Source: Thetidibacter halocola
Lineage (GTDB): Bacteria; Pseudomonadota; Alphaproteobacteria; Rhodobacterales; Rhodobacteraceae
Direction: 5' to 3'
Length of the DNA: 64,000 nt
Assembly (NCBI RefSeq): GCF_018224955.1
Contig: NZ_JAGTUU010000003.1
Coordinates: forward strand, 124,001 to 188,000
Shown one piece after another: positions 29,901 through 38,367 of this stretch. Both the position numbers and the translations under genes were made by a program. The notes below the pieces were generated by a model that did no database searches, was not told the DNA's origin, and was given only the letters and a program-made list of their open reading frames with translations. The first letter of the stretch is position 1; each line of letters opens with the position of its first letter.

Positions 29901-31454
29901 TCAATTGGTCTTGGTGGTCTTGAACCCGCCGATCAGGCGGTCGAGCAGCGCATTCAGATAAAGCCCGTTGGCGACATGCACCCGCAGGCCGGTCGTGGCC
30001 GGGTGATGCGCCCAGAGGGGGAAGAGCGCCTGCGCCACGGCGACCGTGCCGAAGGACAGCACCGCCAGAACGATCAGCGCCCATTCCAGCGGCCCCGCGA
30101 CAGGCGCGTCGGGCAGCATCGGCCCCCAGGCGGCGTTGGCGACCTGCTGGAAGACGAAATAGGCGATGGCGGCGGCGAAGGACGCCTTGGCGGTGCGCCG
30201 CGTCAGGTCGGCGGGCGCGGCATCGGCCAGCCCTTGGGCGATCAGGTAGGCCACGCCGAAGATCAGCATCGCGCCCAGTGCCAGCGCCTGCGGCGACTTT
30301 GCACCGACCAGCGCGATGAAGCCGGTGGCGACCACGCCATACAGCAGCAGCGCAAGGGCAAAGGCACGGGCCACGGCGCTCAGGTTGGGCACCGCAACCG
30401 GGCCAGGTCGCCGGATAGAGGCCACGGCCTTGACCGCGCCACCCGAGGACAGGAAGGCGTGCGCCTTGTACAGCGAATGCGCCACGATATGCAGCAGCGC
30501 CAGCGCCCACAGGCCAAGCCCGCATTGCAGCAGCATGAATCCCATCTGCGCCACGGTGGACCACGCCAGCGCCGTCTTGACCCCGCTTTGCGCCAGCATC
30601 ACGACCGCGCCGAACAGGGCCGTCAGGCCGCCCAGCATCACCAGCGCGGCCATCGCGCCGGGGCTGGCCTGCACCGCGTCGGCCATACGGATCAGCAGCA
30701 CGCCGCCGGCGTTCACGATGCCCGCATGCAGCAGGGCCGAAACGGGCGTCGGCGCCTCCATCACCTCGGTCAGCCAGCCATGCAGTGGGAAGGCGGCGGT
30801 TTTCAGCGCGGCGGCCAGCACCAGGGCTGCGACCGCGCCATGGGCGGCGGCGGGCAGCGCGCCCTCACGCGCCATCGTAGTCACTGTGGCGATGTCGGTC
30901 GCGCCCCAGGCCGCCCATAACAGGACCGCAGCCAGCGCCAGCGCAACGTCGCCCGCATGCCAGACCAGCGAGAACTTGGTCGCGGCCCGCCGTGCCTCGG
31001 GCCGGTCGGGGTAGAACAGCAGGAGTTGCCGTAGCAGCACGCCGATCGTGGCGAAGGCCAGGATCATCAGCGGCAGGCTGCCCGCCTGCACCAGCAGCAA
31101 GACCGGGGCCAGCGTGGCCAGCATGAGTCCGTGGAACGTGCCCTCGCGCGCCTCACCGTCCAGGTAGTTGCGCGCATACCGCATGACGACCCAGCCGATG
31201 AAGGCCACCAGCAGCGCCAGCGTCGCGCTGACGGCATCGGCGCCCAGAACCAGCGCGCCGGCGCCGCGCGTCACCGGGCCCGTGGCGATCACTTGCAGCA
31301 GGCCCAGACCGGCCATCGCCAGCGCCGCCAGCGCGGCGGTTTCCGACAGGCGAGGCAGGGCGCCCGGGCGGCGGCCCGGGCGCGCCAAGGCCAGAGCGGC
31401 CACGGCCAGCAGGACCAGCGGGGCGAGAAAGCTCAGGGGCAGGGTGATCGGCAT
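29901..31454 (-). CDS. dabB: DabB, NuoL-like membrane subunit of the DAB complex
   Basis: A 517-aa polytopic protein (about 13-14 hydrophobic helices) of the NADH-dehydrogenase-5/MrpA transporter family. Ion-channel segments are FSLVWHAGDVALALA, LKTAAFPLHGWLTEVMEAPTPVSALLHAGIVNAGGVLLIRM and LAWSTVAQMGFMLLQCGLGLWALALLHIVAHSLYKAHAFLSSG. Without other NDH-1 or Mrp genes and directly followed by dabA, it is best read as the cation-coupled membrane half of DAB. It is transcribed divergently from a LysR regulator. Confidence 0.92.
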   Translation of the reverse strand: MPITLPLSFLAPLVLLAVAALALARPGRRPGALPRLSETAALAALAMAGLGLLQVIATGPVTRGAGALVLGADAVSATLALLVAFIGWVVMRYARNYLDGEAREGTFHGLMLATLAPVLLLVQAGSLPLMILAFATIGVLLRQLLLFYPDRPEARRAATKFSLVWHAGDVALALAAVLLWAAWGATDIATVTTMAREGALPAAAHGAVAALVLAAALKTAAFPLHGWLTEVMEAPTPVSALLHAGIVNAGGVLLIRMADAVQASPGAMAALVMLGGLTALFGAVVMLAQSGVKTALAWSTVAQMGFMLLQCGLGLWALALLHIVAHSLYKAHAFLSSGGAVKAVASIRRPGPVAVPNLSAVARAFALALLLYGVVATGFIALVGAKSPQALALGAMLIFGVAYLIAQGLADAAPADLTRRTAKASFAAAIAYFVFQQVANAAWGPMLPDAPVAGPLEWALIVLAVLSFGTVAVAQALFPLWAHHPATTGLRVHVANGLYLNALLDRLIGGFKTTKTN

Positions 31455-31523
31455 CGCGTTTCTCCGGTTCTGACGGGTTGAGCGGTGACATAGCCCTTGC
31501 CGACATTTCCGAAAAATACATAT

Positions 31524-31553
31524 ATTCTATGCAATCGTTCTATTGAGTAGAAT
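31524..31553. promoter_or_regulatory. Putative LysR-type operator between dabB and its regulator
   Basis: TTCTA at 31525-31529 and at 31538-31542 and TAGAA at 31548-31552 give TTCTA-N5-TAGAA (perfect dyad) plus a second half-site 8 bp upstream in the AT-rich 100-bp divergent gap. The layout fits the recognition-plus-activation half-sites of LysR regulators. It ends 1 bp before the regulator ATG, suggesting autorepression. Confidence 0.55.
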
Positions 31554-31554
31554 A

Positions 31555-32436
31555 ATGGCCGCGCTCAACCTGCATCACCTGCGCCTTTTCCGCGCCATTG
31601 CCCGCGACGGTACGCTGACCGGCGCGGCGCGTGCGCTCAATCTGTCGCAATCGGCGCTGTCGACGCAGATCAAGGCGCTGGAAGACTCGCTGGGCCATGC
31701 CCTGTTCGAGCGGCGGGGGCGGGGCCTGATCCTGACCGAGGCGGGGCGCATCGCGCTGGACCATGCCGAGGTGATCTTTCGCACCGCCGAGGATCTGTCG
31801 GCCACGCTCAGCGAAAGCGGGGGCGCGCGGCGGGCGCTGCGGGTGGGGGCGCTGGCGACGCTGTCGCGGAACTTTCAGTTGGGGTTTCTTGCGCCGCTGA
31901 TCGGGCGCGGGGATGTGGAGATCGTGCTGCGGTCCGGCACGCAGGGCGAACTCTTGCGCGGGCTCGACGCGCTGGCGCTGGACGTGGTGCTGACCAACCT
32001 CGTCCCGGCGCGGGACGCGGCCAGCCCCTACCTGGTGCAGCGCCTGTCGGAACAGCCCGTCGGCCTGATCGGGCGGCCCGCGCGGGCGGGTGGCACCCTG
32101 ACCGAGTTGCTGGCGACGCAGCCGCTGATCCTGCCCACGCCGGAATCCGCCCTGCGCGCCGCCTTCGACGCGATGGTGGGGCGGCTGGACGTCGTGCCGC
32201 GCATCGCGGCCGAGGTCGACGACATGGCGATGATCCGCCTTCTGGCGCGCGAGGACGCTGGGCTTGCCGTCATCCCGCCCATCGTGGTGCGCGACGAACT
32301 GGCCTCGGGTCTGCTGGTGGAATGCGCCCGGCTGGAGGGCATCCGCGAGGTGTTCTGCGCCGTCACCCTGCAACGGCGCTTTCCCAACCCGCTGCTGGCC
32401 GACCTGCTGCAAGCAGGGGCGGATCGGGGCGGCTGA
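31555..32436 (+). CDS. LysR-family regulator, probable dabBA regulator
   Basis: A 293-aa LysR-type regulator: helix-turn-helix LNLHHLRLFRAIARDGTLTGAARALNLSQSALSTQIKALEDSLG (residues 4-48) and effector-binding domain. It belongs to the NhaR-like subgroup by its short effector half (REVFCAVTLQRRFPNPLLADLL at the C-terminus). An upstream in-frame TTG at 31543 would overlap the operator; I prefer the ATG at 31555. Divergence from dabB points to control of inorganic carbon uptake, possibly in response to low CO2 or Na+/pH. No ligand residues can be assigned. Confidence 0.82.
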   Translation: MAALNLHHLRLFRAIARDGTLTGAARALNLSQSALSTQIKALEDSLGHALFERRGRGLILTEAGRIALDHAEVIFRTAEDLSATLSESGGARRALRVGALATLSRNFQLGFLAPLIGRGDVEIVLRSGTQGELLRGLDALALDVVLTNLVPARDAASPYLVQRLSEQPVGLIGRPARAGGTLTELLATQPLILPTPESALRAAFDAMVGRLDVVPRIAAEVDDMAMIRLLAREDAGLAVIPPIVVRDELASGLLVECARLEGIREVFCAVTLQRRFPNPLLADLLQAGADRGG

Positions 32437-32439
32437 GGG

Positions 32440-32994
32440 CTAGGGGGCGAAGGGCCGGTCGCGCAGCGCCTGCGCCACATCCTCGTCCAGCGGGGTGCCG
32501 AAGGAATTGAGCGTGTAGCCCAGCACCGAGTAGAAGCCCACGGTGGCGATCAGGTCGAACATCGCCGCCTTTCCCAACCCCTCCACCAGCGCCGAGATCG
32601 TCGCGGGCGTCAGCGCGTGTGCGTCGAAAAGCTCGTCCACGGCGCGGGCGACCAGCGCATCGGTCGTGTCCATCGCGTCGAGCGGCCCAGCGCAGGATGC
32701 GATCCGCGCATCGCTCAGCCCGCGCGCGCGGGCCCGCTCGATATGCTGGTTCCACTCATAGGACGAGCCCAGCCGGTGCCCGGTGCGCAGGATCGCCACC
32801 TCGGACAGTTGCGGGCCAAGCGCAGTCCGGTTCACCACGTGTTCGCGCAGCGGTCTCCAGGCGCGCAGTAGGTCGGGGTGGTGCGCCATGACGCGGTAGA
32901 CGTTGAGCCGCCCGGCAAAGCCCGCGCGCATGTCGGCGACCGCCTCGGGCCATGCCGCGTCGGAGAGCGGTGGGAAATCCGCCGGCCCGCTCAT
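32440..32994 (-). CDS. Carboxymuconolactone-decarboxylase / AhpD-like protein
   Basis: A 184-aa helical protein of the CMD/AhpD-like superfamily. The segment LGPQLSEVAILRTGHRLGSSYEWNQHIERARARGLSDARIASC has the family helix, but the CxxC redox pair of AhpD is missing (only SYEWNQH, with the conserved E and H), so a peroxidase-reductase role is unlikely. The ATG at 32994 overlaps the end of the upstream FMN protein by 4 bp. Function unknown; the coupling suggests a shared substrate with the glutamate-synthase-like protein. Confidence 0.8.
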   Translation of the reverse strand: MSGPADFPPLSDAAWPEAVADMRAGFAGRLNVYRVMAHHPDLLRAWRPLREHVVNRTALGPQLSEVAILRTGHRLGSSYEWNQHIERARARGLSDARIASCAGPLDAMDTTDALVARAVDELFDAHALTPATISALVEGLGKAAMFDLIATVGFYSVLGYTLNSFGTPLDEDVAQALRDRPFAP

Positions 32995-34616
32995 GCGCCG
33001 CGCCGCGTTTCGGTGTCGAAGGGCTGGAAACTGTCCGCCGCCGAGCGGCGCCACCGCTTGCGGTAGCCTTTCTCGTCGTCCTCGCCGTCGGTCAGCAGAA
33101 AGCCCTCGGGCATATAGGGATAGATCTCGTCGCCGGTGACCATCGTCCGCTCACCCTCGCGCAGAAGCAGGTGGAAGGGCAGGAATTCGCCCGGGTGCAG
33201 CAGACCCGCGGCAGAGGTCAGTTCGCCCACGGCATGCATCGTGTTCTTGTGGAAACTGGCCACGCGCTGGGCCTTGTCCGGCACCACGAGGGCGCGGGCG
33301 CGGCGCGGGTCCTGCGTCGCCACGCCCACCGGGCAATGGTTCGTGTGGCAGGCCTGTGCCTGGATGCAGCCCACCGCGAACATGAAGCCGCGCGCCGAAT
33401 TGGCCCAATCCGCGCCCAGCGCGATGGCCTTGAGGATCGCAAAGGACGACACCAGCTTGCCCGAGGCGCCGATCTTGACCCGGTCGCGCAACCCTGCGCC
33501 ACGCAGCGTGTTGTGGGCAAAGGTCAGCCCCTCGACCAGCGGCATGCCCATGTGGTCGGCGAATTCGACGGGGGCGGCGCCAGTGCCGCCCTCTTTCCCG
33601 TCGATGACGATGAAGTCGGGGACGATGCCGGTTTCCAGCATCGCCTTGACCATGCACATGAATTCCCGCCGGTGCCCGATGCACAGCTTGAAGCCCACCG
33701 GCTTGCCGCCGGACAGGTCACGCAGGCGGCCGATGAATTCCATCATCTCGATCGGGGTCGAGAATTCCGGGTGCGAGGCGGGCGAGATGCAGTCCTGTCC
33801 CATCGGAACGCCGCGCGCCTCGGAAATCTCGGGCGTGATCTTGGCGCCGGGCAGCATGCCGCCATGGCCGGGCTTGGCGCCCTGGCTCATCTTCAGTTCG
33901 ATCATCTTGACCTGCGGGTCGGCGGCCTGTTCGGCAAAGCGCACCGGGTCGAACCGCCCGTCAGCCGTGCGGCAGCCGAAATAACCCGATCCGATTTCCC
34001 AGATCAGGTCGCCGCCGCCCTCGCGGTGATAACGGCTGATGCCGCCCTCGCCCGTGTCATGGGCAAAGCCGCCGGCCTTGGCGCCCTTGTTCAGGGCGAG
34101 GATGGCGTTGCCCGAGAGCGCGCCGAAACTCATCGCCGAGATGTTGAACAGCGAGATGTCGTAGGGCTGTTTGCAGTCCGGACCGCCGATGGGCACGCGA
34201 AAGTCGAAACTGTCGATCTTCGTCGGCTGGGCGGAATGGGTCAGCCATTCATATCCCGCGTCATAGACCCGGCGGCGCGTGCCAAAGGGGCGCTTGTCCT
34301 CGACGCCCTTGGCGCGCTGGTAGACCAGGCTGCGCTGCTCACGCGAGAACGGCTCCTCGTCGGCGTCGCTTTCGATCAGGTATTGCCGGATCTCGGGGCG
34401 GATCCCCTCGAACAGAAAGCGCATGTGCCCGAGCACCGGGTAGTTGCGCAGGATCGAATGGTGGGTCTGGGTGACGTCGTATACGCCGATCGCCGCCAGA
34501 AATCCGAACACCGCGACGCCGATCAGGAACCACGGGTTGAACAGCGCCAGCGCCAGCGAGACGATGGTCAGGGCCACGGAAAAGACGAAGACCGAGAAGC
34601 GGTTGAGTTGCAGCAT
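32991..34616 (-). CDS. FMN-binding glutamate synthase-like protein, membrane-tethered
   Basis: A 541-aa protein with two N-terminal hydrophobic segments (about residues 6-26 and 28-48) followed by a GltS FMN barrel. Typical segments are FNISAMSFGALSGNAILALNKGAK, HDTGEGGISRYH, KMSQGAKPGHGGMLPGAKI, GTGAAPVEFADHMGMP, and the 3Fe-4S cysteine motif C-x5-C-x4-C in GCIQAQACHTNHCPVG. It lacks the glutaminase and GXGXG domains of true GltB, so it is an ammonia- or other substrate-using relative, possibly acting on N-methylated compounds like the homologous methylglutamate synthase domain. It lies 2 bp downstream of an aminotransferase. Confidence 0.85.
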   Translation of the reverse strand: MLQLNRFSVFVFSVALTIVSLALALFNPWFLIGVAVFGFLAAIGVYDVTQTHHSILRNYPVLGHMRFLFEGIRPEIRQYLIESDADEEPFSREQRSLVYQRAKGVEDKRPFGTRRRVYDAGYEWLTHSAQPTKIDSFDFRVPIGGPDCKQPYDISLFNISAMSFGALSGNAILALNKGAKAGGFAHDTGEGGISRYHREGGGDLIWEIGSGYFGCRTADGRFDPVRFAEQAADPQVKMIELKMSQGAKPGHGGMLPGAKITPEISEARGVPMGQDCISPASHPEFSTPIEMMEFIGRLRDLSGGKPVGFKLCIGHRREFMCMVKAMLETGIVPDFIVIDGKEGGTGAAPVEFADHMGMPLVEGLTFAHNTLRGAGLRDRVKIGASGKLVSSFAILKAIALGADWANSARGFMFAVGCIQAQACHTNHCPVGVATQDPRRARALVVPDKAQRVASFHKNTMHAVGELTSAAGLLHPGEFLPFHLLLREGERTMVTGDEIYPYMPEGFLLTDGEDDEKGYRKRWRRSAADSFQPFDTETRRGA

Positions 34617-34618
34617 GG

Positions 34619-35938
34619 TCAGATCACCGCAGCGATGGCGCGGGACAGCTTGTCGGTGAGTTCGTCCAATTGATCGTCCTCGATGATGAAGGGCGGGGCC
34701 AGCAGGATGTGGTCGCCGCGCCGCCCGTCGATGGTGCCCGACATGGGATAACAGATGAGTCCTTGCTCAAAGCTTGCTTTCTTGATTTTTCCCGCGACCC
34801 CCAGCGACGGATCGAAGGGCTCCTTGGTGGCGCGGTCGGCCACCAGTTCGATTCCCCGGAACAGCCCGCGCCCGCGCAGGTCGCCCACATGCGGGTGCTG
34901 GCCGAAACGATCCTCGAGCCGGTCCATCAGCTTGTCGCCCTGGTCGCGCACCCGTGCCACCAGGTTGCGGTCCAGGATCGAGCCCACCACCGCCAGCCCG
35001 CAGGCCGCCGCCGTGGGGTGGCCGATATAGGTATGCCCATGCTGGAAGAAGCCTGATCCCTGCTCGATCGCGGTATAGATCTCATCGGTGCAGAGCATCG
35101 CGCCGATGGGCTGGTATCCAGCGCCCAAACCCTTGGCGATGCAGGCGATATCCGGCGCGATGCCATCCTGCTCGCAGGCGAACAGGCTGCCGGTGCGACC
35201 CATGCCGCACATGACCTCGTCGAGGATCAGCAGCACGCCGTATTGGTCGCAGATCTCGCGGATGCGCTTGAAATAGCCCGGTGCGGGGGCCAGCGCGCCC
35301 GCCGTGGCGCCGACCACGGGTTCCGCCATGAAGGCCATGACCGTCTCGGGGCCAAGGCGCAGGATCTCGTCCTCCAGCGCCTGCGCGGCGCGCAACCCGT
35401 AATCCTCGAGGCTCTCGTTGTCGCGCCTCAAGCGGTATTCATAGCAGGGGTCGATGTGGCTCATGTCCAGCAGCAGCGGCCCGAACTGCGCGCGGCGCCA
35501 TTCGTTGCCGCCCGCGGACAGCGCGCCGATGGTGTTGCCGTGATAGCTCTGCTTGCGGGCGATGAGTTTCGCGCGTTGCGGTTCACCCTTTTCGACCCAG
35601 TATTGCCGCGCCAGCTTGATCGCCGCCTCGGTCGCCTCGGACCCGCCCGACACCAGGTAAACCCGGTCGAGCCGGCCGGGCGCGTTGGCGATCAGCAGGT
35701 CGGCCAGCTTTTCAGCCGGTTCCGAGGTGAAGAAGCCGGTATGCGCAAAGGCCAGGTGTTCGACCTGCGTCTTGATCGCGTCGATCACGGTGGAATCGGA
35801 ATGTCCCAGACAGGACACCGCAGCGCCGCCCGAGGCGTCCAGGTACCGCTTGCCCGACGCGTCGACCAGGTAACAGCCGTCACCTGCGACGGCGACGGGG
35901 GGCTGCTGGCGGGTGTGGCGGGGAAAGACATGCGACAT
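34619..35938 (-). CDS. Class III aminotransferase (omega-amino acid/amine donor)
   Basis: A 439-aa PLP-dependent fold I enzyme. Motifs are the substrate-side GGAAVSCLGH, PLP phosphate site SGGSEATEAAIKLAR, SYHGNTIGALS, Asp of LLILDEVMCGMGRTG, and the Schiff-base lysine in CIAKGLGAGYQP. The family moves amino groups from omega-amino acids, polyamines or taurine-like donors to pyruvate or 2-oxoglutarate; the donor is not visible. The ATG at 35938 fits family length and has AGGAGG upstream. Two base pairs separate it from the FMN protein. Confidence 0.88.
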   Translation of the reverse strand: MSHVFPRHTRQQPPVAVAGDGCYLVDASGKRYLDASGGAAVSCLGHSDSTVIDAIKTQVEHLAFAHTGFFTSEPAEKLADLLIANAPGRLDRVYLVSGGSEATEAAIKLARQYWVEKGEPQRAKLIARKQSYHGNTIGALSAGGNEWRRAQFGPLLLDMSHIDPCYEYRLRRDNESLEDYGLRAAQALEDEILRLGPETVMAFMAEPVVGATAGALAPAPGYFKRIREICDQYGVLLILDEVMCGMGRTGSLFACEQDGIAPDIACIAKGLGAGYQPIGAMLCTDEIYTAIEQGSGFFQHGHTYIGHPTAAACGLAVVGSILDRNLVARVRDQGDKLMDRLEDRFGQHPHVGDLRGRGLFRGIELVADRATKEPFDPSLGVAGKIKKASFEQGLICYPMSGTIDGRRGDHILLAPPFIIEDDQLDELTDKLSRAIAAVI

Positions 35939-36046
35939 GGGACGGCCTCCTATCCGTTTCGTGGCAGGACGGACCCAGTCTAAGGGGGAAACCGGTGCCG
36001 GTCCAACAGGCGGCGCGGAAATGGCCCGCACCGCCTTGGGATCACG

Positions 36047-37450
36047 TCACTCGGCGGCGTGGCGCAGCTCGGCTGCGATGGCGTCGGACAGGGCCGCTTC
36101 GAAGATGGCCAGGCCTTCCTCGATGATCGCGTCCGAGGCGGTCAGCGGCACCATGATGCGCACCGCGTTGCCATGCATCCCGCAGGACAGCAGGATCAAC
36201 CCGCGCTTGAGCGCGTGGGCGATCACCGACTTGGTGAGGGCACCGTCGGGCGTGGCGCTGTCGAAATCGGTCACGAACTCGACCGCGAGCATCGCGCCCA
36301 GGCCGCGGATGTCCCACATCCGGTAGGGGGCCACGCGGGCGCCCATGTCGGCAAAGCGGGCGCGCATCGACTCGCCCAGAGCGGTCGAGCGGGCCAGAAG
36401 CCCCTCGGTTTCGATGGCATCGATGGCCGCGAGCGCCGCGGCGCAGGCCACCGGGTTGCCGCCATAGGTGCCGCCCAGGCCGCCCGGATCGAGCGCGTCC
36501 ATCACGTCGGCGCGGCCGATCACGCCGGCGATGGGATAGCCGCCGGCCATCGACTTGGCGCAGGTGATGAGATCGGGCACGACGCCGGAATGCTGGATGG
36601 CGAACCATGCGCCGGTGCGGGCGAACCCGGCCTGGATCTCGTCCGAGATCAGCAGGATGCCGTGCTTGTCGCAGATCGCGCGCAGCGCCTGCCACATCTC
36701 GGTCGGGACGGGGTGATAGCCGCCTTCGCCAAGCACCGGCTCGAGGATGATCGCGGCCACGCGGTCGGGCTGGGCGTCGGTCAGGAACAGGGTTTCCAGC
36801 GCGCGGATCGAATCCTCGACGGTGATCCCGGCGCGGGCATCGGGGAAGGGCGCGCGGAAGATGTCGGAGGGGAAGGGGCCCACATCCTTCTTGTAGGGGT
36901 TGACCTTGCCGGTCATGCCCAGCGTCAGCAGCGTACGGCCGTGGTATCCGGCGGTGAAGGCGATGACGCCCGGGCGCTTGGTATAGGCGCGGGCGATCTT
37001 CACCGCGTTTTCAACGGCTTCCGCTCCGGTCGTGACCAGCAGCGTCTTCTTGGCGAAATCGCCCGGCGCGAGCGCGTTCAGCTTTTCGGCCAGCGCGACA
37101 TAGGGCTCATACGGCACCACCTGGAACGAGGTGTGCGTGTAGCGGTCTTCCTGCGCCTTGGCGGCGGCGATCACGCCAGGGTGACGGTGGCCGGTGTTCA
37201 GCACGGCGATACCGCCTGCGAAGTCGATGTAGCGGTTGCCCTCGACATCCCACAGTTCGGCGTTCTCGGCGTGGCTGGCAAAGACCGGCGCGGCCGAGGC
37301 GACCCCGCGCGGCACGGCGGCCTGGCGGCGGGCCAGGAGCGCGGCGTTGGTCTGCGCGGCAGTCGTTGAGACGACGGCGGGGCGCTTGGCCGCGGCGGCC
37401 GTCGTCTTCTTGCTGGAACGGCTGCGGGGCTTGGCTGTCTTGGTGGTCAT
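36047..37450 (-). CDS. gabT: 4-aminobutyrate aminotransferase-like enzyme with Lys/Ala-rich N-terminal extension
   Basis: A 467-aa class III aminotransferase close to GabT: TNAALLARRQAAVPRGVASAAPVFASHAENAELWDVEGNRYIDFAGGIAVLNTGHRHP, PLP site TTGAEAVENAVKIARAYT, GYHGRTLLTLGMTG, ISDEIQAGFARTG, and Schiff-base lysine in TCAKSMAGGYP. It converts GABA and 2-oxoglutarate to succinate semialdehyde and glutamate. Unusually, about 30 residues precede the usual start (MTTKTAKPRSRSSKKTTAAA...), basic and low complexity. AGGAGAG 7 nt before the ATG supports translation of the extension. Divergent from the XRE-cupin regulator. Confidence 0.88.
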   Translation of the reverse strand: MTTKTAKPRSRSSKKTTAAAAKRPAVVSTTAAQTNAALLARRQAAVPRGVASAAPVFASHAENAELWDVEGNRYIDFAGGIAVLNTGHRHPGVIAAAKAQEDRYTHTSFQVVPYEPYVALAEKLNALAPGDFAKKTLLVTTGAEAVENAVKIARAYTKRPGVIAFTAGYHGRTLLTLGMTGKVNPYKKDVGPFPSDIFRAPFPDARAGITVEDSIRALETLFLTDAQPDRVAAIILEPVLGEGGYHPVPTEMWQALRAICDKHGILLISDEIQAGFARTGAWFAIQHSGVVPDLITCAKSMAGGYPIAGVIGRADVMDALDPGGLGGTYGGNPVACAAALAAIDAIETEGLLARSTALGESMRARFADMGARVAPYRMWDIRGLGAMLAVEFVTDFDSATPDGALTKSVIAHALKRGLILLSCGMHGNAVRIMVPLTASDAIIEEGLAIFEAALSDAIAAELRHAAE

Positions 37451-37506
37451 GGCCGGGCTCTCCTGTCGGCAAGGGCGTCAAATATGTTTATCGCGTGACG
37501 AGTTTA

Positions 37507-37617
37507 CTTGTCAATTATGGCGTCATGTCGCCGAATTATTGAGCAAAAACAATAATTGATAAAGCGGCTTGACCTATGCACCCTTTGCCTGCCAAGTTTT
37601 CTTTACAAGTTGACAAG
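37507..37617. promoter_or_regulatory. Operator candidates between gabT and the XRE-cupin regulator
   Basis: The 176-bp AT-rich divergent gap contains AATTATT-N10-AATAATT (37534-37557, perfect 7-bp dyad) and an 8-bp inverted pair, CTTGTCAA (37507-37514) and TTGACAAG (37610-37617), bracketing the region 95 bp apart. The latter could be two sites for one regulator, allowing looping. Assignment to the adjacent XRE-cupin regulator is by position only. Confidence 0.5.
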
Positions 37618-37626
37618 AGAATCAGG

Positions 37627-38196
37627 ATGGATATCGGCGGACGTTTGCGGGCGATCAGAGAGTCACGAGGCATGTCCCAAAGGGATCTGGCGGGACGCGC
37701 CGGCCTGACCGGGGCGGCGATCTCGCTGATCGAGCAGAACAAGTCGAGTCCGTCGGTCGCGTCGCTGAAAAGCCTGCTCGATGCGATCCCGATGACGATG
37801 TCCGAGTTCTTCTCGGAGGTCGAGGTATCCGGCGCCCCGCGCTACTTCTACAGCGCGGGGGAATTCACAGAGCTGTCGCCGCAGGAGATCGGCCTTGGCT
37901 CGGGCGCGGCGCGTGTCTCGCTGCGCCAGGTGGGCGATGCTTCGCGCCACGCGTTGCAGATGCTGCACGAGACCTACCCGCCGGGCGCCGATACCGGCCC
38001 CGACATGCTGGAGCACGAGGGCGAGGAATGCGGGATCGTCATCTCGGGGATCATCGAGGTGACGGTGGCCGACCAGATCCGGGTTCTGAACCCGGGCGAC
38101 GGATACCTGTTCGACAGCCGTTTGCCGCACAGGTTCCGCAACATCGGGGGGGCGGTCTGCGTGATCGTGAGTGCCTGCACCCCGCCAAGCTTCTGA
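37627..38196 (+). CDS. XRE-family regulator with C-terminal cupin sensor (PuuR-like)
   Basis: A 189-aa regulator: N-terminal XRE helix-turn-helix (IGGRLRAIRESRGMSQRDLAGRAGLTGAAISLIEQNKSSPSVASLKSLLDAI, residues 2-52) and a C-terminal cupin_2 domain (ISGIIEVTVADQIRVLNPGDGYLFDSRLPHRFRNIGG). This is the architecture of PuuR, which responds to putrescine. I use the ATG at 37627; an earlier in-frame ATG at 37576 would put 17 atypical residues before the HTH. It lies between gabT and a TRAP operon and may regulate either or both. Confidence 0.85.
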   Translation: MDIGGRLRAIRESRGMSQRDLAGRAGLTGAAISLIEQNKSSPSVASLKSLLDAIPMTMSEFFSEVEVSGAPRYFYSAGEFTELSPQEIGLGSGAARVSLRQVGDASRHALQMLHETYPPGADTGPDMLEHEGEECGIVISGIIEVTVADQIRVLNPGDGYLFDSRLPHRFRNIGGAVCVIVSACTPPSF

Positions 38197-38197
38197 T

Positions 38198-38212
38198 GCG
38201 GGCCAGGCCCGC
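38198..38212 (+). other. Short hairpin after the XRE-cupin regulator
   Basis: GCGGGCC (38198-38204), one base, GGCCCGC (38206-38212), immediately after the regulator stop. The one-base loop means the real fold opens to a smaller stem, and no U tract follows, so it is a weak terminator candidate at best. Confidence 0.3.
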
Positions 38213-38367
38213 GCGGATCAGGGATCGCGTCGCAAACGGCGCATGCGATGTCGTAATCATGTATTTGTGTTGCGTGATTGGGGAACCTTGTTACCCTGTC
38301 AGCGTTAACGCCTTCGGACAGCGCTTTGCCGAAGAAACAAGAACCAAGCGCAGGAAAGGGAGAAAAC

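Noticed and set aside
31543-31554. TTG start for the dab-linked LysR regulator
   Set aside because: The codon lies inside the putative operator and adds only MSRI before the normal LysR N-terminus.
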